A DNA stretch of 6,798 bases from a bacterium. Its GTDB lineage: Bacteria; Krumholzibacteriota; Krumholzibacteriia; Krumholzibacteriales; Krumholzibacteriaceae. A program made the translations under genes and the position numbers. The notes under the pieces were generated by a model. It was not told the origin of the DNA. It searched no databases and worked only from the letters and a program-made list of their open reading frames with translations. The stretch spans positions 1 to 6,798 of the forward strand of contig JAFNGP010000075.1 of NCBI GenBank assembly GCA_017885175.1, given 5' to 3'. This document shows, piece after piece, positions 6,040 to 6,798 of this stretch. Position 1 is the first letter of the stretch. The number at the start of each line of letters is the position of its first letter.

Positions 6040-6798
6040 TTACCTTGCCTCCGTTTCCGGCGCATCGGCCGTCCGCGCTCCGAAGAGCACGAGATCGCCC
6101 GCGCCGTAGAGCACCCGTATCTCGAACGGAAGAACCCCGGACGAGCGAAGCGTCTCGAGGTCCCGGGCCGACGAGAGGAAGATCATCCGCGGATCTTCGC
6201 GGAACGCCCCGGCGACTTCCTCCGCGCTCGCGCGCGGCCGTTCGAGCGCCCGGTCGCCGTAAAAGAGCGTCCGCGCGCACTGCTCGCGGTACGGCTGGCC
6301 GAAGTTCCCGATGCGCGAGCCGACGGGCGCGATGCGGGCCGCCATTCTCGCGACGTCCCTGATCGGATCGTTGATCATCCTTCTGAAGCTGACCGGCGTC
6401 GTCACGACGAGGAGCATGAGAAGACAGAAGATCGCCGTCGCGACTTGATTGAGCGTCCAGAGGCGCCTCGCGAGATTCTTTCCCGGACGCCTGAGCCATC
6501 GCGCCACCTCCCGCGCCGAGAGAACCGCGACGAACGGCAGAACGGGAAGAAACGTGCTGAGCGCGTCCCCGCCGGCCAGCGAAAGCGGGACGAAGACCGC
6601 GGCCGCGAAAACGAGAAGGGCCGCGTCGACGCCGCTCGAGCCCGCTTCGCGCGCGCCCCATTTCCTGAAGAACATGACTCTCGCGGCGGCAATCGTCGCG
6701 GGAATGGACCAGGGAAGATTCCTGAGCCATACGTTCGCGAGCGAATCGAGCATGAGCAGAAGAGCGCCCGCCGACGGGCGAATGACGCGCGCGAGCGG
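6040..6798 (-). CDS. C-terminal part of a GT39/ArnT-like membrane glycosyltransferase (5' end outside window)
   Basis: The frame is open from the right edge to a TAA at 6040-6042, giving 252 visible residues; the start and the catalytic N-terminal half are missing. The visible part has hydrophobic segments at about residues 10-44, 58-76, 79-95 and 117-136, then a soluble tail. The LPWS motif (28-31), followed by a membrane segment ending LSLAGGDALSTFLPVLPFVAVL, matches the pattern of ArnT/PMT-like proteins (PWS, then the FS-x-x-SKR-x-x-Y-x-LPxxP region). These are polytopic enzymes that transfer sugars from polyprenyl-phosphate donors. The Lys/Arg usually seen before the LPxxP segment is absent. 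The tail (about 137-252) resembles the small C-terminal domain of many GT39 proteins, with ribonucleotide-like beta strands such as RMIFLSS and GDLVLFGA. The acceptor and donor cannot be inferred. It forms an operon with the MBL-fold lipoprotein downstream. Confidence 0.72.
   Translation of the reverse strand, partial: PLARVIRPSAGALLLMLDSLANVWLRNLPWSIPATIAAARVMFFRKWGAREAGSSGVDAALLVFAAAVFVPLSLAGGDALSTFLPVLPFVAVLSAREVARWLRRPGKNLARRLWTLNQVATAIFCLLMLLVVTTPVSFRRMINDPIRDVARMAARIAPVGSRIGNFGQPYREQCARTLFYGDRALERPRASAEEVAGAFREDPRMIFLSSARDLETLRSSGVLPFEIRVLYGAGDLVLFGARTADAPETEAR
6043..6052 (-). promoter_or_regulatory. Ribosome binding region of the MBL-fold gene inside the end of the glycosyltransferase gene
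   Basis: The minus strand carries GGAGG (6048-6052) and AAGG (6043-6046) just before the upstream stop TAA. Distances are 10 and 5 nt to GTG 6037, or 16 and 11 nt to ATG 6031. The layout suggests translational coupling and makes the GTG a serious alternative start. Confidence 0.55.

Noticed and set aside
4625..6730. A 701-residue version of the MBL-fold protein starting at 6730
   Set aside because: The first 230 or so residues are Arg/Ser-rich and overlap the membrane glycosyltransferase in another frame. The lipoprotein signal peptide at 6031 marks the real start.
6040..6798. Start of the glycosyltransferase at the ATG at 6753
   Set aside because: The frame stays open to the window edge, and the sequence before that Met is membrane-like and continuous with a GT39-type protein, so this is an internal Met.

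Overview
The window is a GC-rich stretch of bacterial chromosome with five protein-coding genes, two of them cut by the window edges. No RNA genes, insertion sequences, CRISPR arrays or phage genes were seen. The best taxonomic clue is the C-terminal NPFNP-type sorting / FlgD-Ig-like domain on a secreted repeat protein. Such domains are typical of the Bacteroidetes-Chlorobi-Fibrobacteres relatives and of GC-rich candidate phyla such as Eisenbacteria- or Krumholzibacteria-like lineages. A bacterial apgM-type phosphoglycerate mutase and several envelope lipoproteins fit a diderm of that kind. The phylum is an inference, not something the sequence proves.

Layout. Positions 1-1219 (minus strand, running off the left edge) encode a predicted lipoprotein with a degenerate arginase/UPF0489-like middle and a TPR-like end. 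Positions 1220-1433 are a divergent intergenic region. It holds a very good sigma70-type promoter for the lipoprotein (perfect TTGACA, 17-nt spacer), a weaker candidate promoter for the rightward gene, a 16-bp inverted repeat and a run of seven G just before the next start. Positions 1434-3419 (plus) encode a secreted protein of eight ~55-residue repeats, probably a beta-propeller, with a C-terminal sorting domain. After 19 nt comes apgM (3439-4644, plus), the 2,3-bisphosphoglycerate-independent phosphoglycerate mutase. Its 3' end overlaps by 20 bp, tail to tail, with a minus-strand operon: a GT39/ArnT-like membrane glycosyltransferase (6040-6798, running off the right edge) followed by a metallo-beta-lactamase-fold lipoprotein (4625-6031).

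How the genes relate. Apart from apgM (central glycolysis), every gene product is predicted to lie in or beyond the cytoplasmic membrane. The spacing suggests two transcription units pointing at each other (propeller gene-apgM and GT39-MBL lipoprotein), plus the divergent lipoprotein unit on the left. Nothing looks like a defence, mobile or biosynthetic cluster. The most notable points are amino-acid level: the MBL-fold lipoprotein has lost two canonical metal ligands, ApgM has Glu at a usual His ligand position, the propeller has an almost strictly periodic cysteine, and the left-hand lipoprotein has eroded arginase-like metal motifs. I see no convincing undescribed multi-gene system here.
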